From Bacillota bacterium (GTDB lineage Bacteria; Bacillota; Clostridia; Lachnospirales; Lachnospiraceae): 64,000 bases of DNA. Below are positions 55,605 through 64,000 of the stretch, one piece after another. Position 1 is the stretch's first letter. Every line of letters begins with the position of its first letter. The notes under the pieces were generated by a model, which did not search any database, was not told where the DNA came from, and saw nothing but the letters and a program-made list of their open reading frames with translations. The DNA is taken from contig JAEZMV010000018.1 of the NCBI GenBank assembly GCA_023414875.1, forward strand, positions 124,001 through 188,000, written 5' to 3'. Made by a program: the position numbers and the translations under genes.

Positions 55605-56276
55605 ATGTATAAAATTCTAATTGTAGACGACGAACCGGATATCTTGCTGCTTCTCAAGGACTATTTTGAGATGCAGGGTTATTTTGTAATGCAGGGCAGG
55701 AACGGCTATGAAGCGGTGGACAAGGCTGCTTCAGGTCCGGATATCATTTTACTGGATATTAATATGCCGGAGTTTGATGGGCTTGAGGTGTGTAAACGGA
55801 TACGTTCTTATGTGGCATGTCCGATCCTGTTCTTAACAGCTAAAATTACGGAACAGGATAAGATAAATGGTTTAATGATCGGTGGGGACGATTATATTAT
55901 GAAGCCCTTCAGTATCGATGAACTGGGGGCAAGAGTGATTGCTCATCTGCGAAGAGAAGGAAGAAGTCAGATAAAAGAAGCAGTCAAGTTTATCGGAGAA
56001 TTGACACTGAATTTTAAGGAACGATGTATTTATTATAAAGATGAGACAATCGCATTAACAAAGACAGAATTTGATATTTTGGAATACCTATGCATGAATA
56101 AGGGACAGGTATTTAGTAAAGAGCGAATTTATGAAAAGCTTTGGGGATATGACAGTGAAGGTGACAGTAATATCATTACAGAACACATCAGAAGAATTCG
56201 GATGAAGATATCTAAATATACAGAAAGGCCGTTCATAGAGACGGTATGGGGAGTTGGGTATAAATGGATTGGATAG
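55605..56276 (+). CDS. OmpR/PhoB-family response regulator
   Basis: 223 residues: receiver domain with D8-D9 and phosphoacceptor D51 (LLDINMP), K at KPF, then a winged-helix DNA-binding domain (about 125-223) ending TVWGVGYKW. RBS AGAGGG. Its 3' end overlaps the kinase gene by 13 nt. By context it should control the ABC genes downstream. Confidence 0.92.
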   Translation: MYKILIVDDEPDILLLLKDYFEMQGYFVMQGRNGYEAVDKAASGPDIILLDINMPEFDGLEVCKRIRSYVACPILFLTAKITEQDKINGLMIGGDDYIMKPFSIDELGARVIAHLRREGRSQIKEAVKFIGELTLNFKERCIYYKDETIALTKTEFDILEYLCMNKGQVFSKERIYEKLWGYDSEGDSNIITEHIRRIRMKISKYTERPFIETVWGVGYKWIG

Positions 56277-57463
56277 ATGAAAGGTTTGAAAAGCTAAGAA
56301 AAAAACTACATAACCTATCTCTTAGAAAATCTTTAATCGTATATATCATAGTATGCGTTTTATGTGTAGTTCTCTTGTCGGTAATTACCTTTTCTCTCTG
56401 TGATCAATGGGACAGACTTATTTGGTCGAAGTATTTTAATATTGAATTACAGGGTTATGAATCTAATATTGTGTATTATGAGGACTTGACGAAATTAACG
56501 AAAATGGAGCGGTTATCTGCAAGTATAATCGATTTTCTACAAACTTGGAGTACCTTTATATATTCTACAATTGGAATCATTACCGCAACCGGTTTGTTTT
56601 ACAATAAAAAACTTAAAGAGCCTCTTGCACTACTGAAGGAAGCGACCCAAAAGCTGGCTAATAACGATTTAGATGCTGATTTATTCTATGACAATAAAGA
56701 TGAAATGGGGGAATTATGCAATTCCTTCGATGACATGCGCAAGCAGCTGATCATGAATTATCAGAAAACATGGGATATGATGGAGGAACAAAAGCGTCTG
56801 AATGCTGCCTTTGCTCATGATCTGCGTACCCCCTTGACGGTACTTCGTGGATATACGGATTTTTTGAACCGATATATCCCGGAGGGAAAAATTAAGGAAG
56901 AAAAACTTTTATCAACCTTGACCCTAATGTCAAATCAAATACAGCGTTTAGAAAGCTATGGCAATACCATGAAGGAAATCAGCAGCTTAGAAGAAATTCC
57001 GGTTCAAAAAACCATGATTACGGAAGCAGAACTAATTACGAATTTGAAGGAAGTTATTAGTATTTTGAAGAAGGATAAGGAAATTTCAATTGTGTTATCC
57101 TCAGATATCACTAAGGACATGCAATTTTTAATTGATTTTCACCTGGTAATGGAAGTGTTTGAAAATCTTCTATCAAATGCTCTACGCTATGCAAAGTCAA
57201 TGATTGAAGTAAATCTATCCTATACCGAAGAAGGTCGACATATTATATTGTCTGTTGCTGATGACGGTAAGGGCTTTAGCGCGAAGGATTTAAGTATGGC
57301 AACGAAGCCGTATTATTCAGATAAATCAGAGAATTCCTACTTTCACTTTGGAATTGGTTTATATATCTGTAAAATTCTATGTCAGAAACACGGCGGATGG
57401 ATTTCTCTAGCAAATCAAGCGAATAAAGGGGCAATTATTACAGCGATTTTTGATATCGGATAA
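56264..57463 (+). CDS. Membrane sensor histidine kinase
   Basis: 399 residues: two membrane helices (about 22-45 and 92-110) flanking a small external loop of about 45 residues, a HAMP-like linker, phosphoacceptor H185 in FAHDLRTPLTVL, N box ENLLSNALRYA, G boxes DDGKGF and GIGLYI. The short sensor loop resembles intramembrane-sensing kinases that guard antibiotic or lantibiotic exporters, but it is somewhat longer. Cognate to the response regulator. Confidence 0.9.
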   Translation: MDWIDERFEKLRKKLHNLSLRKSLIVYIIVCVLCVVLLSVITFSLCDQWDRLIWSKYFNIELQGYESNIVYYEDLTKLTKMERLSASIIDFLQTWSTFIYSTIGIITATGLFYNKKLKEPLALLKEATQKLANNDLDADLFYDNKDEMGELCNSFDDMRKQLIMNYQKTWDMMEEQKRLNAAFAHDLRTPLTVLRGYTDFLNRYIPEGKIKEEKLLSTLTLMSNQIQRLESYGNTMKEISSLEEIPVQKTMITEAELITNLKEVISILKKDKEISIVLSSDITKDMQFLIDFHLVMEVFENLLSNALRYAKSMIEVNLSYTEEGRHIILSVADDGKGFSAKDLSMATKPYYSDKSENSYFHFGIGLYICKILCQKHGGWISLANQANKGAIITAIFDIG

Positions 57464-57796
57464 AATCTTACTAAATACCTTACAGCTTTTTATTAAAAAT
57501 TCATCATTATATTAATGCTGTCAGAAATGATTTGAAAAGCATTCAGTCACTGAAAGATTAATTATAAATAGTATTGAAATATATCTTGAACATTTGCAGC
57601 TCTTACTATGATTTTTGGATCTTTCAAAATTCTTATCACATCATTAATAAATTAATACAAACGTAGATAAAATGTAGATATTTATACCCTATTCTATATT
57701 TAGATGAAGTGAGATACAGATTGCTGTGAATTTTGCACGGGCTGATTAGAGTGACTTCATCAGATAATTAGAGTAATGATAAGAAAGGAAGTTGCT
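57464..57796 (+). other. Gene-free stretch before ABC operon
   Basis: No ORF or RNA recognised. It contains the inverted pair 57703-57710 / 57754-57761 (GATGAAGT/ACTTCATC), possibly an operator for the adjacent response regulator. Confidence 0.3.
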
Positions 57797-58675
57797 ATGT
57801 CTACAGAAATTATAATCCAAGATTTAAGTCAGTTTTATGGAAAAAAACAAGCATTAAAGAAGGTGGATCTGACCATAAACAAGGGGATGTTCGGATTACT
57901 GGGCAGAAACGGAGCCGGTAAAACAACCTTGATGAAGGTGTTGGTTACCCTGCTACCTGTATCGGAGGGTAACATAACAGTGTGTGGTATCCCCATCTCA
58001 AAGGAAGCTCAGATACGTAAAATAACCGGATATCTACCGCAGGAATTCTCAATGTATGCAAATATGACGGTTTATGAAGCGCTGGATTACCTTGGGGTAT
58101 TATCGGGCTTAACTAAGACGGAAAGAAAAGATAAAATACCTGATTTACTTTTAAAGGTTAATCTTCAGAGTAAACAAAGAACCAAAGTAAAAGCATTATC
58201 AGGGGGTATGAAACGGCGTTTAGGAATTGCCCAGGCTATTTTGCATAATCCTAAGGTGCTGATTGTTGATGAACCGACTGCGGGGCTTGACCCGGAGGAA
58301 AGAGTGCGCTTTCGTAACCTTCTAAGTGAGGTGGCTGAGGATAGAATTGTTATATTATCCACTCATATTGTTGGAGATATAGAAGCTACCTGTGAACATA
58401 TTGCAGTATTAGATGAGGGAGAAATTATCTATCAGGGCACTGTGTCTGATTTAATCAACGAAGCAAATGGAAAAATTTATACGGCTGATATCAGTAAATC
58501 GGAGCTATCAAGGATTAAGGAACAGTATCCGGTTATCAGCATGGTTACCTTAGGGAATCGCGTTACGGTACGTTTTATCTCTGAGAATAAGCCGCTGGAT
58601 CATGCGATACCCTGTGAGGTAAATGTTGAGGATGCTTACATGTATCTGATGCAGGAAAAGAGAGGTGAATTTTAA
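57797..58675 (+). CDS. ABC transporter ATPase
   Basis: 292 residues with Walker A LLGRNGAGKTTLMK, signature LSGGMKRRLG, Walker B VLIVDEPTAGLDP and a C-terminal extension (about 215-292) typical of ABC-2 exporters such as drug or lantibiotic immunity systems. ATG 57797 has AAAGGA 7 nt upstream. Its stop overlaps the next start by one base (TAATG), showing translational coupling. Confidence 0.92.
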   Translation: MSTEIIIQDLSQFYGKKQALKKVDLTINKGMFGLLGRNGAGKTTLMKVLVTLLPVSEGNITVCGIPISKEAQIRKITGYLPQEFSMYANMTVYEALDYLGVLSGLTKTERKDKIPDLLLKVNLQSKQRTKVKALSGGMKRRLGIAQAILHNPKVLIVDEPTAGLDPEERVRFRNLLSEVAEDRIVILSTHIVGDIEATCEHIAVLDEGEIIYQGTVSDLINEANGKIYTADISKSELSRIKEQYPVISMVTLGNRVTVRFISENKPLDHAIPCEVNVEDAYMYLMQEKRGEF

Positions 58676-59913
58676 TGTTTATCAGACTTTTTTTAAAGGA
58701 ATGTAAGCAGATATTAAGTGGTATGACTTATTATATTGTAGTGATATGTATCGTTTTTTTCTATATCACTCAACTTGGGAATTTTAATATCCTACAAAAA
58801 CCGTTACCCGGTAAGCCTGAATACGGGACCATGTATAGCAAGGACGAAGCAGTGATCATGGATGAAACCATCAAGCTTCTGTTTCAGGAATATGTATATA
58901 ATAATTATGCAACCTATCCGATTGGATTTTATAAAAGTGTTGTATTGAACGAGAAAAAGAAAGACCAAATGGCTGAAATATTGATGGAGGTAGCAGGGTT
59001 TACGAAAGCAGAACTTAATCAAGCAGTTGAAAAACATTCTAGTAATATGACAGCTTATGATAAATCAACATTAGGAGATATTAAAGCCACACCGGATTTA
59101 ACCTATGAGCGGTTTTTGGAATTAATGAGAAAGGCAGATAAGCTCCTAGGCGGAGGTTCCAGCTATAACGATTCATCTCTTACTACGAATGCAAGGGTAC
59201 CAATGTCGTATGAGGATGCGCTAAAGGAATATAACAATATAATGGAGAAGGATCATTTGACGGGAGCTTATGCAAGACTGTTTAGTGATTATATTGGTAT
59301 AGTACTTGCAATATTGCCAATATTTATTGCCGTAACCAGAGGACTTCGAGACAAACGTGCAAAAGCTAAGGAGATTATTTATTCAAGACAGGTATCCTCA
59401 AGTTATATCATTTTAACCAGATATCTTGCTCTTCTTACAATGGTGCTCCTGCCTGTAATCATAATCGCTGCCATACCTGCAACGCAGTGCATATATTATG
59501 GTATAACGGAGGGGATTTCGGTAGATTATTTTGGCTTTGCAAAATATATCTTTGGGTGGCTGTTACCGACTCTAATGATAGTAACATCTTTAGGCATATT
59601 TTTTACAGAGTTGACAGATAGCGCAATCGCGATTATTTTACAGGGGTTATGGTGGTTTATCAGTATATTTTCAGGTGTTGTGAGTATTAGAGGAGGTTAC
59701 GGTTGGAACTTGGTACCACGTCACAACGAGTTGGGTAATTACGAGGTCTTCCATGAGAATTTTGGAATTTTGGCAGCTAACCGTATTACGTATTCGGTGG
59801 CAGCAATCTTGTTAATAGCAGCATCCATATGGGTGTATGAAATGAAACGAAAGGGGAAGTTAAATATCCATGGAACGATATCTCCAAATCGGAAAAGTAA
59901 ATCTGAGGTTTAA
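58675..59913 (+). CDS. ABC-2 type permease, first subunit
   Basis: 412 residues: one N-terminal membrane helix (about 18-38), an extracellular segment of about 160 residues, then five to six C-terminal helices. This layout fits ABC-2 permeases of peptide or lipid exporters. Partner of the ATPase before it. Overlaps the next gene by 44 nt. Confidence 0.82.
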   Translation: MFIRLFLKECKQILSGMTYYIVVICIVFFYITQLGNFNILQKPLPGKPEYGTMYSKDEAVIMDETIKLLFQEYVYNNYATYPIGFYKSVVLNEKKKDQMAEILMEVAGFTKAELNQAVEKHSSNMTAYDKSTLGDIKATPDLTYERFLELMRKADKLLGGGSSYNDSSLTTNARVPMSYEDALKEYNNIMEKDHLTGAYARLFSDYIGIVLAILPIFIAVTRGLRDKRAKAKEIIYSRQVSSSYIILTRYLALLTMVLLPVIIIAAIPATQCIYYGITEGISVDYFGFAKYIFGWLLPTLMIVTSLGIFFTELTDSAIAIILQGLWWFISIFSGVVSIRGGYGWNLVPRHNELGNYEVFHENFGILAANRITYSVAAILLIAASIWVYEMKRKGKLNIHGTISPNRKSKSEV

Positions 59914-60526
59914 TTTATTACCCCATTTAATCATATCCTTAGCTTTCCTATGTATATCTCCTTTTTTAATGGGGGTAGAGAATTTAGATGGGTCCGGCTC
60001 AGCCAAAGTATTGGAAATGTACGTAGCATTAATTGGTATCATTCTTATGACTCCGGTATTTCTTCCGGAACAAGACAAGGATACAAGGGATCTGGTAGAG
60101 GCAAAATATACTTCACCGGTTTTGGTATTAATGCTACGGATATTAGAAGCATTTACATGTGTATTAATACTGGTTGGCGTATATGTTTTCATATTACAGT
60201 ACAATAATTGTGTGTTTCCTACATTTTATTTTTACTGGGGCACGGTTGCAGAGGCTGTCTTTCTAGGGGGAATGGGGCTATGTGCTTATTGCATCTTTGA
60301 TCAGATAGCAATTGGATATCTGTTTCCATTGATGTATTATATTCTGGCGGTCGGAGCCGGTAAGAAATTGTTGAAGGATTTTTATCTGTTTTCCATGATA
60401 TACGGTGGGTATCAGGAAAAGCTAAGGTTAGCTTTACTGGGGATTATTTTTATTATCCTTGGAGTCTTGTATCCGTATATCAATAAACGAGTAGTATCTA
60501 AGATGTTTCGACATGCTGTTCGTTAG
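59870..60526 (+). CDS. ABC-type permease, second subunit
   Basis: 218 residues, about six membrane helices, no large external part. Starts inside the previous gene, so translation is coupled. It resembles no family I can name firmly; context makes it a second membrane subunit. Confidence 0.65.
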   Translation: MERYLQIGKVNLRFNLLPHLIISLAFLCISPFLMGVENLDGSGSAKVLEMYVALIGIILMTPVFLPEQDKDTRDLVEAKYTSPVLVLMLRILEAFTCVLILVGVYVFILQYNNCVFPTFYFYWGTVAEAVFLGGMGLCAYCIFDQIAIGYLFPLMYYILAVGAGKKLLKDFYLFSMIYGGYQEKLRLALLGIIFIILGVLYPYINKRVVSKMFRHAVR

Positions 60527-60634
60527 ACTTCATAGCACGGTATTAATAGAGATAGATTATATAAAGAGGACTTCAGGGAGTGTACAGGAGTTGTAGTAAT
60601 TCGCTTACGCTCCCTGCACTCGTCCAAGCATGCT

Positions 60635-60662
60635 TAAAGAGTCTGCCAAGGCAGACTCTTTA
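60635..60662. repeat. Perfect hairpin, family C
   Basis: TAAAGAGTCTGCC and its exact complement surround AA. A related AAGAGTCTGC...GACTCTTT copy is at 13739-13763; both are followed by TTTRTCGA-like sequence. It may also end the ABC operon. Confidence 0.6.
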
Positions 60663-60688
60663 TCGATGTAGATTGTATTAATTTAATA

Positions 60689-60877
60689 CTATTCTTTATC
60701 AAAAAAGCCTTCTTCCAGCATCTTCTGGAAGCATCTCGTACCAAATATAATTCCCACAATTAATATACCGGTTAAGCAGGAATACTTTACGATTTTTGGT
60801 ACATCCACATTCACATTGACAATAACATTAGCACCGTTATCATTCTCTTTTGAAGAACAGCAATTTTTGTGTGACAT
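60689..60877 (-). CDS. Small Cys-containing single-span membrane protein
   Basis: 62 residues. The N terminus is polar with CC (NCCSSK), then VIVNVNVDV, then one membrane helix (about 32-50) and a charged C terminus. ATG 60877 is preferred over 60883 because GTGAGG lies 8 nt upstream. Function unknown; it sits alone. Confidence 0.55.
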   Translation of the reverse strand: MSHKNCCSSKENDNGANVIVNVNVDVPKIVKYSCLTGILIVGIIFGTRCFQKMLEEGFFDKE

Positions 60878-60924
60878 AAGCATAGCCTCACTTTCATATT
60901 TTATTTCGAAAAAAATTCATTTCC

Positions 60925-61560
60925 TTAATAACCTAACTCTTCTCCCACTAGTATTACTTTGATACGTCCGGGGATTCTTGACTTTCTTGTTATTACTATT
61001 TCACAGCAGAGGCAGTCATCCACAAGACAGTTGGCACATTTACCGATTTCGGCACAGGGGGTTTTAACACCAAGTCGTACAGCATTCGGTGGGGCAGCCA
61101 TATTACGGACACGTTCCATACCCGTTGTTACATCTGTTACTATTTTATTCATACCGGCGATTATAATTACATTTTTCGGACCGGTGATCAGACAGGCAAC
61201 ACGGTTGCCAAGCCCATCGATATTCACCAGCTGACCGTCCATGGTTATAGCGTTCGAGCTCATAAAATAATAGTCAGCGGTTACAATCTTGCTATACATA
61301 ATTGATTTTTCCTCCGGAGTCTGAGGAATGCTTCGGTCATAAATTATGTAATCGGAGGATTGCAATTCCTCCAATAAACCAATTTCTCTCAGCGTTTCAG
61401 AGCCTCCCCAGGAGATGGAACATCCGGGGGTTAAGAAGCGTTTTGCTGTAAGTAGGGCTTCTTCAGAATTCTCACAATAATATCCTTCAATTCCTCGTTT
61501 ATTGAATTTCTCAATGATGGTGTCAGCCAGATTCTCATAGTACACTTTTTTGGGTGTCAT
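60925..61560 (-). CDS. LUD-domain protein (LutC/YkgG-like)
   Basis: 211 residues of the DUF162/LUD fold: SISWGGSETLREIGL and the TGPKNVIIIAGMNKIV strand-turn, with a C-terminal cysteine cluster (C..C..CLVDDCLCCE). Classical LutC is part of a lactate oxidation complex with iron-sulfur LutA/B; those genes are absent here, so it is a stand-alone LUD protein of unknown substrate. RBS AAGGAGG. Confidence 0.85.
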   Translation of the reverse strand: MTPKKVYYENLADTIIEKFNKRGIEGYYCENSEEALLTAKRFLTPGCSISWGGSETLREIGLLEELQSSDYIIYDRSIPQTPEEKSIMYSKIVTADYYFMSSNAITMDGQLVNIDGLGNRVACLITGPKNVIIIAGMNKIVTDVTTGMERVRNMAAPPNAVRLGVKTPCAEIGKCANCLVDDCLCCEIVITRKSRIPGRIKVILVGEELGY

Positions 61561-61670
61561 ACTATTCCTCCTTAAATAATACGGGAAAAAGCTCGAAATG
61601 AATTTCCTATGGAATTCATTTCGGGGTTCTTCTTAAGTGTGAAGATGTTATTCCTTCACACTTTCCTCCC

Positions 61671-62558
61671 TTACATTCTATCAAATTTTTTGACAAAACA
61701 GATACCTATTCCTCCCGGACCGGTATAGGTTCCGATGGTAACCCCAATCTGAAATACCGGATAGGTGATGCTTCGATCAATGAATGCTTCGACCTGTTTT
61801 TGCAGAGCAAGAGCATCCTCCATCGTGGTTGCATTTGCAATACCAAAATCATAATCCTTCGGGTTTTCACCGGTTTCTTGAAAATATTCTTCTACCATGG
61901 AATAAATTTTTTCTAAGGATTTCTTACGGCCTCTGACATTAGAGTAGGGAACCAGTTCGGCTTCCTTAAGTTGAATCAGTGGCTTTAAGTCCAGCATATT
62001 TCCGGCAAGAGAAGCAACTTTACCGATACGTCTTCCCTTGGCTAGATAATCAAGATTGTCAACGGTAAACATAATTCTGGCAGTTGACTTTAACTTATGG
62101 ATGGTTTGCACCATTTGCTCCAAAGAAAAGCCGGCGGACTTCATATAAGCCATCTGAAGTAGCAGGATGCCTTGTCCAGCGGTTGCCTGTATACTATCGA
62201 TGATATGGATATTTGCTTCCGGATATTGTTCTTCCAAAATGTGCTTTGCATTGACTGCCGATTGATAAGAACCACTAAATTTCTGTGTTAGGCACAAGCA
62301 GACAATATCAAAGTTATTTTTTATTGCCTGTTTAAATGAATTCATATAATCCTGAACAGACGGAAGAGAGGTAGTTGAATATACATTTTTCGAAGATAGT
62401 ATTTCATAAAAGGCCTCATTCGTAATATCTACATTTTCTTTATAATAAATATCCTGATCAAAGCTGACATAGAACGGAATTAACTTAATATCATGTTCTT
62501 TCAACAAACTTTCCGGTAGATCACACGATGAATCACTGAATATTTGATATGCCTTCAT
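61671..62558 (-). CDS. DegV family fatty-acid-binding protein
   Basis: 295 residues: N-terminal DSSCDLP and the STTSLPS segment that binds a fatty acid carboxylate, and C-terminal IGVTIGTYTGPGGIG. DegV/FakB proteins present fatty acids to FakA kinase for phospholipid synthesis; FakA is not seen nearby. RBS AGGAATGT-like, weak. Confidence 0.9.
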   Translation of the reverse strand: MKAYQIFSDSSCDLPESLLKEHDIKLIPFYVSFDQDIYYKENVDITNEAFYEILSSKNVYSTTSLPSVQDYMNSFKQAIKNNFDIVCLCLTQKFSGSYQSAVNAKHILEEQYPEANIHIIDSIQATAGQGILLLQMAYMKSAGFSLEQMVQTIHKLKSTARIMFTVDNLDYLAKGRRIGKVASLAGNMLDLKPLIQLKEAELVPYSNVRGRKKSLEKIYSMVEEYFQETGENPKDYDFGIANATTMEDALALQKQVEAFIDRSITYPVFQIGVTIGTYTGPGGIGICFVKKFDRM

Positions 62559-62757
62559 GACATTCCTCCAATACGGGTTGGGGTGATATAGATAGTATTA
62601 ATAACTACATCTATTGTATACGATTGGATTCAAATATTCAAGCGAAAATCGAGAATGAGAAATGTGCGATAAGCAGCTCGAGAACTAAAGTTCTTTGCAC
62701 AGAACCCATACCTTAGTCAAAAGCAAGGAAGAAATGCAAAATATTTACATTATATGG

Positions 62758-62787
62758 TTGGCTTTCACACCTAAGATGGGGTATAAT
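62758..62787 (+). promoter_or_regulatory. Predicted promoter of lipoprotein gene
   Basis: TTGGCT at 62758-62763, 18-nt spacer, TATAAT at 62782-62787. The intergenic stretch 62559-62917 also contains one family B repeat (62666-62693). Confidence 0.55.
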
Positions 62788-62917
62788 GTGATTATCATGA
62801 TAAATATGCTAATTAAAGCGTATATTTACTGAAGTTAGCGAGACAATATTGTCGGAGTGACACGGATTGCCGCTCTATTTTTATAATGTAAATCAACAAT
62901 TGGATTGGAGGTTTATT

Positions 62918-63460
62918 ATGAGAAGAATGAACAAAGTTATAGTTTTGTTATTCATTGGAGCTCTGATTTTCATGATGAGTGGATGTAAATTCCAAGATTA
63001 TGCGAGTACCGGTGATAATCCTTCGGTTCCTATCCAGTCAGAGGATCAATTTGATCATAATAAGAATGAATTAAAATTCGAGTTTGCTGTTTTATCTGAG
63101 CAAAGTACACAGGATGGTCTTGAGATAACGGAGGATTGTGTATATTATAGCTGGCTGGATTTTGTTACTCCGGAGCAGCTGGAGATAGTCCGCAACTATC
63201 TGGAGATGCCAGAAGGAACCTTCAATGACAATACTCTTGTATCCTATGCTTATACGATGGATAGGGAATTACTGAGACGATTGGATGCCATACCGATGGA
63301 AGATATGCCTGAAGATGCGGATAGAATCATTGTCAGGATGTATGAGGGATATTGGCTTATGAATTTGGAAGTTCGCAAAAATGCAGCTTTAGAGTTGGGA
63401 ATTGATGAACCGGACTATACGGTTGCTGAATTTGGCAGAGCGATTACAGATTGGCGTTGA
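62918..63460 (+). CDS. Predicted lipoprotein, unknown function
   Basis: 180 residues with a lipobox MMSGC (C23) after a hydrophobic stretch. The mature part is acidic and contains no domain I recognise. ATG 62918 has TTGGAGG 6 nt upstream. Followed by a 22-bp hairpin. Confidence 0.7.
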   Translation: MRRMNKVIVLLFIGALIFMMSGCKFQDYASTGDNPSVPIQSEDQFDHNKNELKFEFAVLSEQSTQDGLEITEDCVYYSWLDFVTPEQLEIVRNYLEMPEGTFNDNTLVSYAYTMDRELLRRLDAIPMEDMPEDADRIIVRMYEGYWLMNLEVRKNAALELGIDEPDYTVAEFGRAITDWR

Positions 63461-63508
63461 TAAAAAGAATCTACCGGTGAATATGCATATGCTGGTAAAG
63501 TACCATAT

Positions 63509-63558
63509 AAAGCGCGACAGTCCGCTGGAAGTAAAATTCCAGCGGACTGTCGCGCTTT
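63509..63558. terminator. 22-bp perfect hairpin after lipoprotein gene
   Basis: 63509-63530 and 63537-63558 are exact complements around GTAAAA, GC-rich. Ends in CTTT then AGCGG, so there is no real T run. Confidence 0.55.
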
Positions 63559-63626
63559 AGCGGAGGGTGGCTGGGGAAGGTAAAACTAAAAAATGACACC
63601 TTCTAAAAAATCACTCGCTTTTAGAT

Positions 63627-63823
63627 GGATAAGCAGCTCGAGAACTAAAGCTCTTTTTATTGCGCGATAAGCAGCTCGAGAACTAAAGCTCATAGTATTA
63701 CGCGATAAGCAGCTCACAAACTTCGTTTGTTCGCTCGCGTGGCGGCGGGAATGGAGAAGAATGAAAAATTGAAATCAAAATCAGATTTCATTTTTCATTT
63801 TTCTCATTCCCTTTGCTTATCGC
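63627..63823. repeat. Family B repeat cluster and long hairpin before topB
   Basis: Copies of GATAAGCAGCTCGAGAAC-AAAGCTC at 63627-63653 and 63664-63691 (also 62666-62693), and a shortened copy at 63702-63715. The last one opens a long palindrome closed by TGCTTATCGC at 63814-63823; inside lie ACAAAC-TTC-GTTTGT and a 27-bp imperfect AT-rich stem. Confidence 0.75.
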
Positions 63824-63829
63824 GCATGG

Positions 63830-63835
63830 TATAAT
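63830..63835 (+). promoter_or_regulatory. -10 box of topB
   Basis: TGGTATAAT (extended -10) 30 nt before the ATG; no good -35 box, the repeat hairpin ends just upstream. Confidence 0.5.
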
Positions 63836-63865
63836 CTTAGGTAGTAAAGAGAAAGTTGGGGAAAT

Positions 63866-64000
63866 ATGTATAGAAGTTTATATATTGCAGAGAAGCCAAG
63901 TGTTGCCACGGAATTTGCCAAGGCACTTAAAATAACCGGAAGTAAAAGAGATGGGTACATTGAATCGGAGGATGCAATTGTAACCTGGTGTGTTGGCCAT
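63866..64000 (+). CDS. topB: DNA topoisomerase III (start; 3' end beyond the window)
   Basis: The first 45 codons are visible: LYIAEKPSVATEFAKAL (Toprim acidic motif beginning) and VTWCVGH, the standard start of type IA topoisomerase III. RBS GGGGA at 63859-63863. It relaxes supercoils and decatenates during replication. The catalytic tyrosine lies outside the window. Confidence 0.85.
   Translation, partial: MYRSLYIAEKPSVATEFAKALKITGSKRDGYIESEDAIVTWCVGH

Noticed and set aside
63627..63715. CRISPR array
   Set aside because: Repeats are close and irregular, spacers are only about 10 nt, units are truncated, and no cas genes are present.

Overview
The window reads as ordinary chromosomal DNA of a low-GC, obligately anaerobic Gram-positive bacterium, most likely a Lachnospiraceae-type Clostridium (Lachnoclostridium/Anaerocolumna-like). 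The signs are AT-rich intergenic DNA, strong AGGAGG ribosome binding sites, intrinsic terminators, T-box leaders, pyruvate formate-lyase, LL-diaminopimelate aminotransferase, tRNA-dependent amidation genes and a glnA-ANTAR regulator pair. I see no prophage, transposase gene, CRISPR array, rRNA or replication origin. This organism assignment is inference from gene content.

Layout. 0-3.4 kb: 3' part of an SPFH/flotillin-like gene, a YcgR-like PilZ protein and an iron alcohol dehydrogenase. 3.5-5.6 kb: glnA plus an ANTAR antiterminator, with a promoter and terminator in the glnA leader. 5.6-6.1 kb: a gene-free stretch holding a 207-nt imperfect palindrome. 6.1-8.5 kb: dapF and dapL (diaminopimelate/lysine). 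8.6-9.9 kb: a HAD fragment, then copZ and csoR behind a 53-nt CsoR-type palindrome. 10-13.4 kb: S66 LD-carboxypeptidase plus a large LtaS-like phosphoglycerol transferase. 13.5-18.9 kb: palindromic repeats, a T-box with specifier GAAC, an archaeal-type aspartyl-tRNA synthetase and gatCAB. 19-21.6 kb: small PilZ protein and a FliK-like protein. 21.8-28.2 kb: glutamate synthase gltB-gltD behind a promoter-terminator leader. 28.6-36.2 kb: GH3 beta-glucosidase, pflB-pflA, PdxA-like dehydrogenase, histidine phosphatase. 36.5-39.1 kb: HelD-like helicase, tRNA-Val, tRNA-Met. 39.2-42.9 kb: ispF, then a Cys T-box driving cysE-cysS-mrnC. 43.3-47.7 kb: DUF4349-like lipoprotein, dinB, small exported protein, MATE exporter. 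48-52.6 kb: deoD, deoC, cdd, a PfkB kinase and glyA. 52.8-55.3 kb: MFS carrier, PNPOx-fold protein, HExxH protein. 55.6-60.5 kb: two-component system plus a three-gene ABC exporter. 60.7-64 kb: small membrane protein, LUD protein, DegV protein, lipoprotein, repeat cluster, and the start of topB.

How the genes work together. GlnA, GltBD and the ANTAR protein form the ammonium assimilation module, and both biosynthetic leaders carry a terminator directly after a promoter. The non-discriminating type AspRS and GatCAB would make Asn-tRNA and/or Gln-tRNA by transamidation under T-box control. The Cys T-box couples serine acetylation to cysteinyl-tRNA synthesis. deoD-deoC-cdd salvages nucleosides.

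The least explained part is the intergenic DNA. It contains several families of short palindromic repeats and a few very long hairpins (5620-5826, 49475-49597, 63509-63558, 63702-63823).
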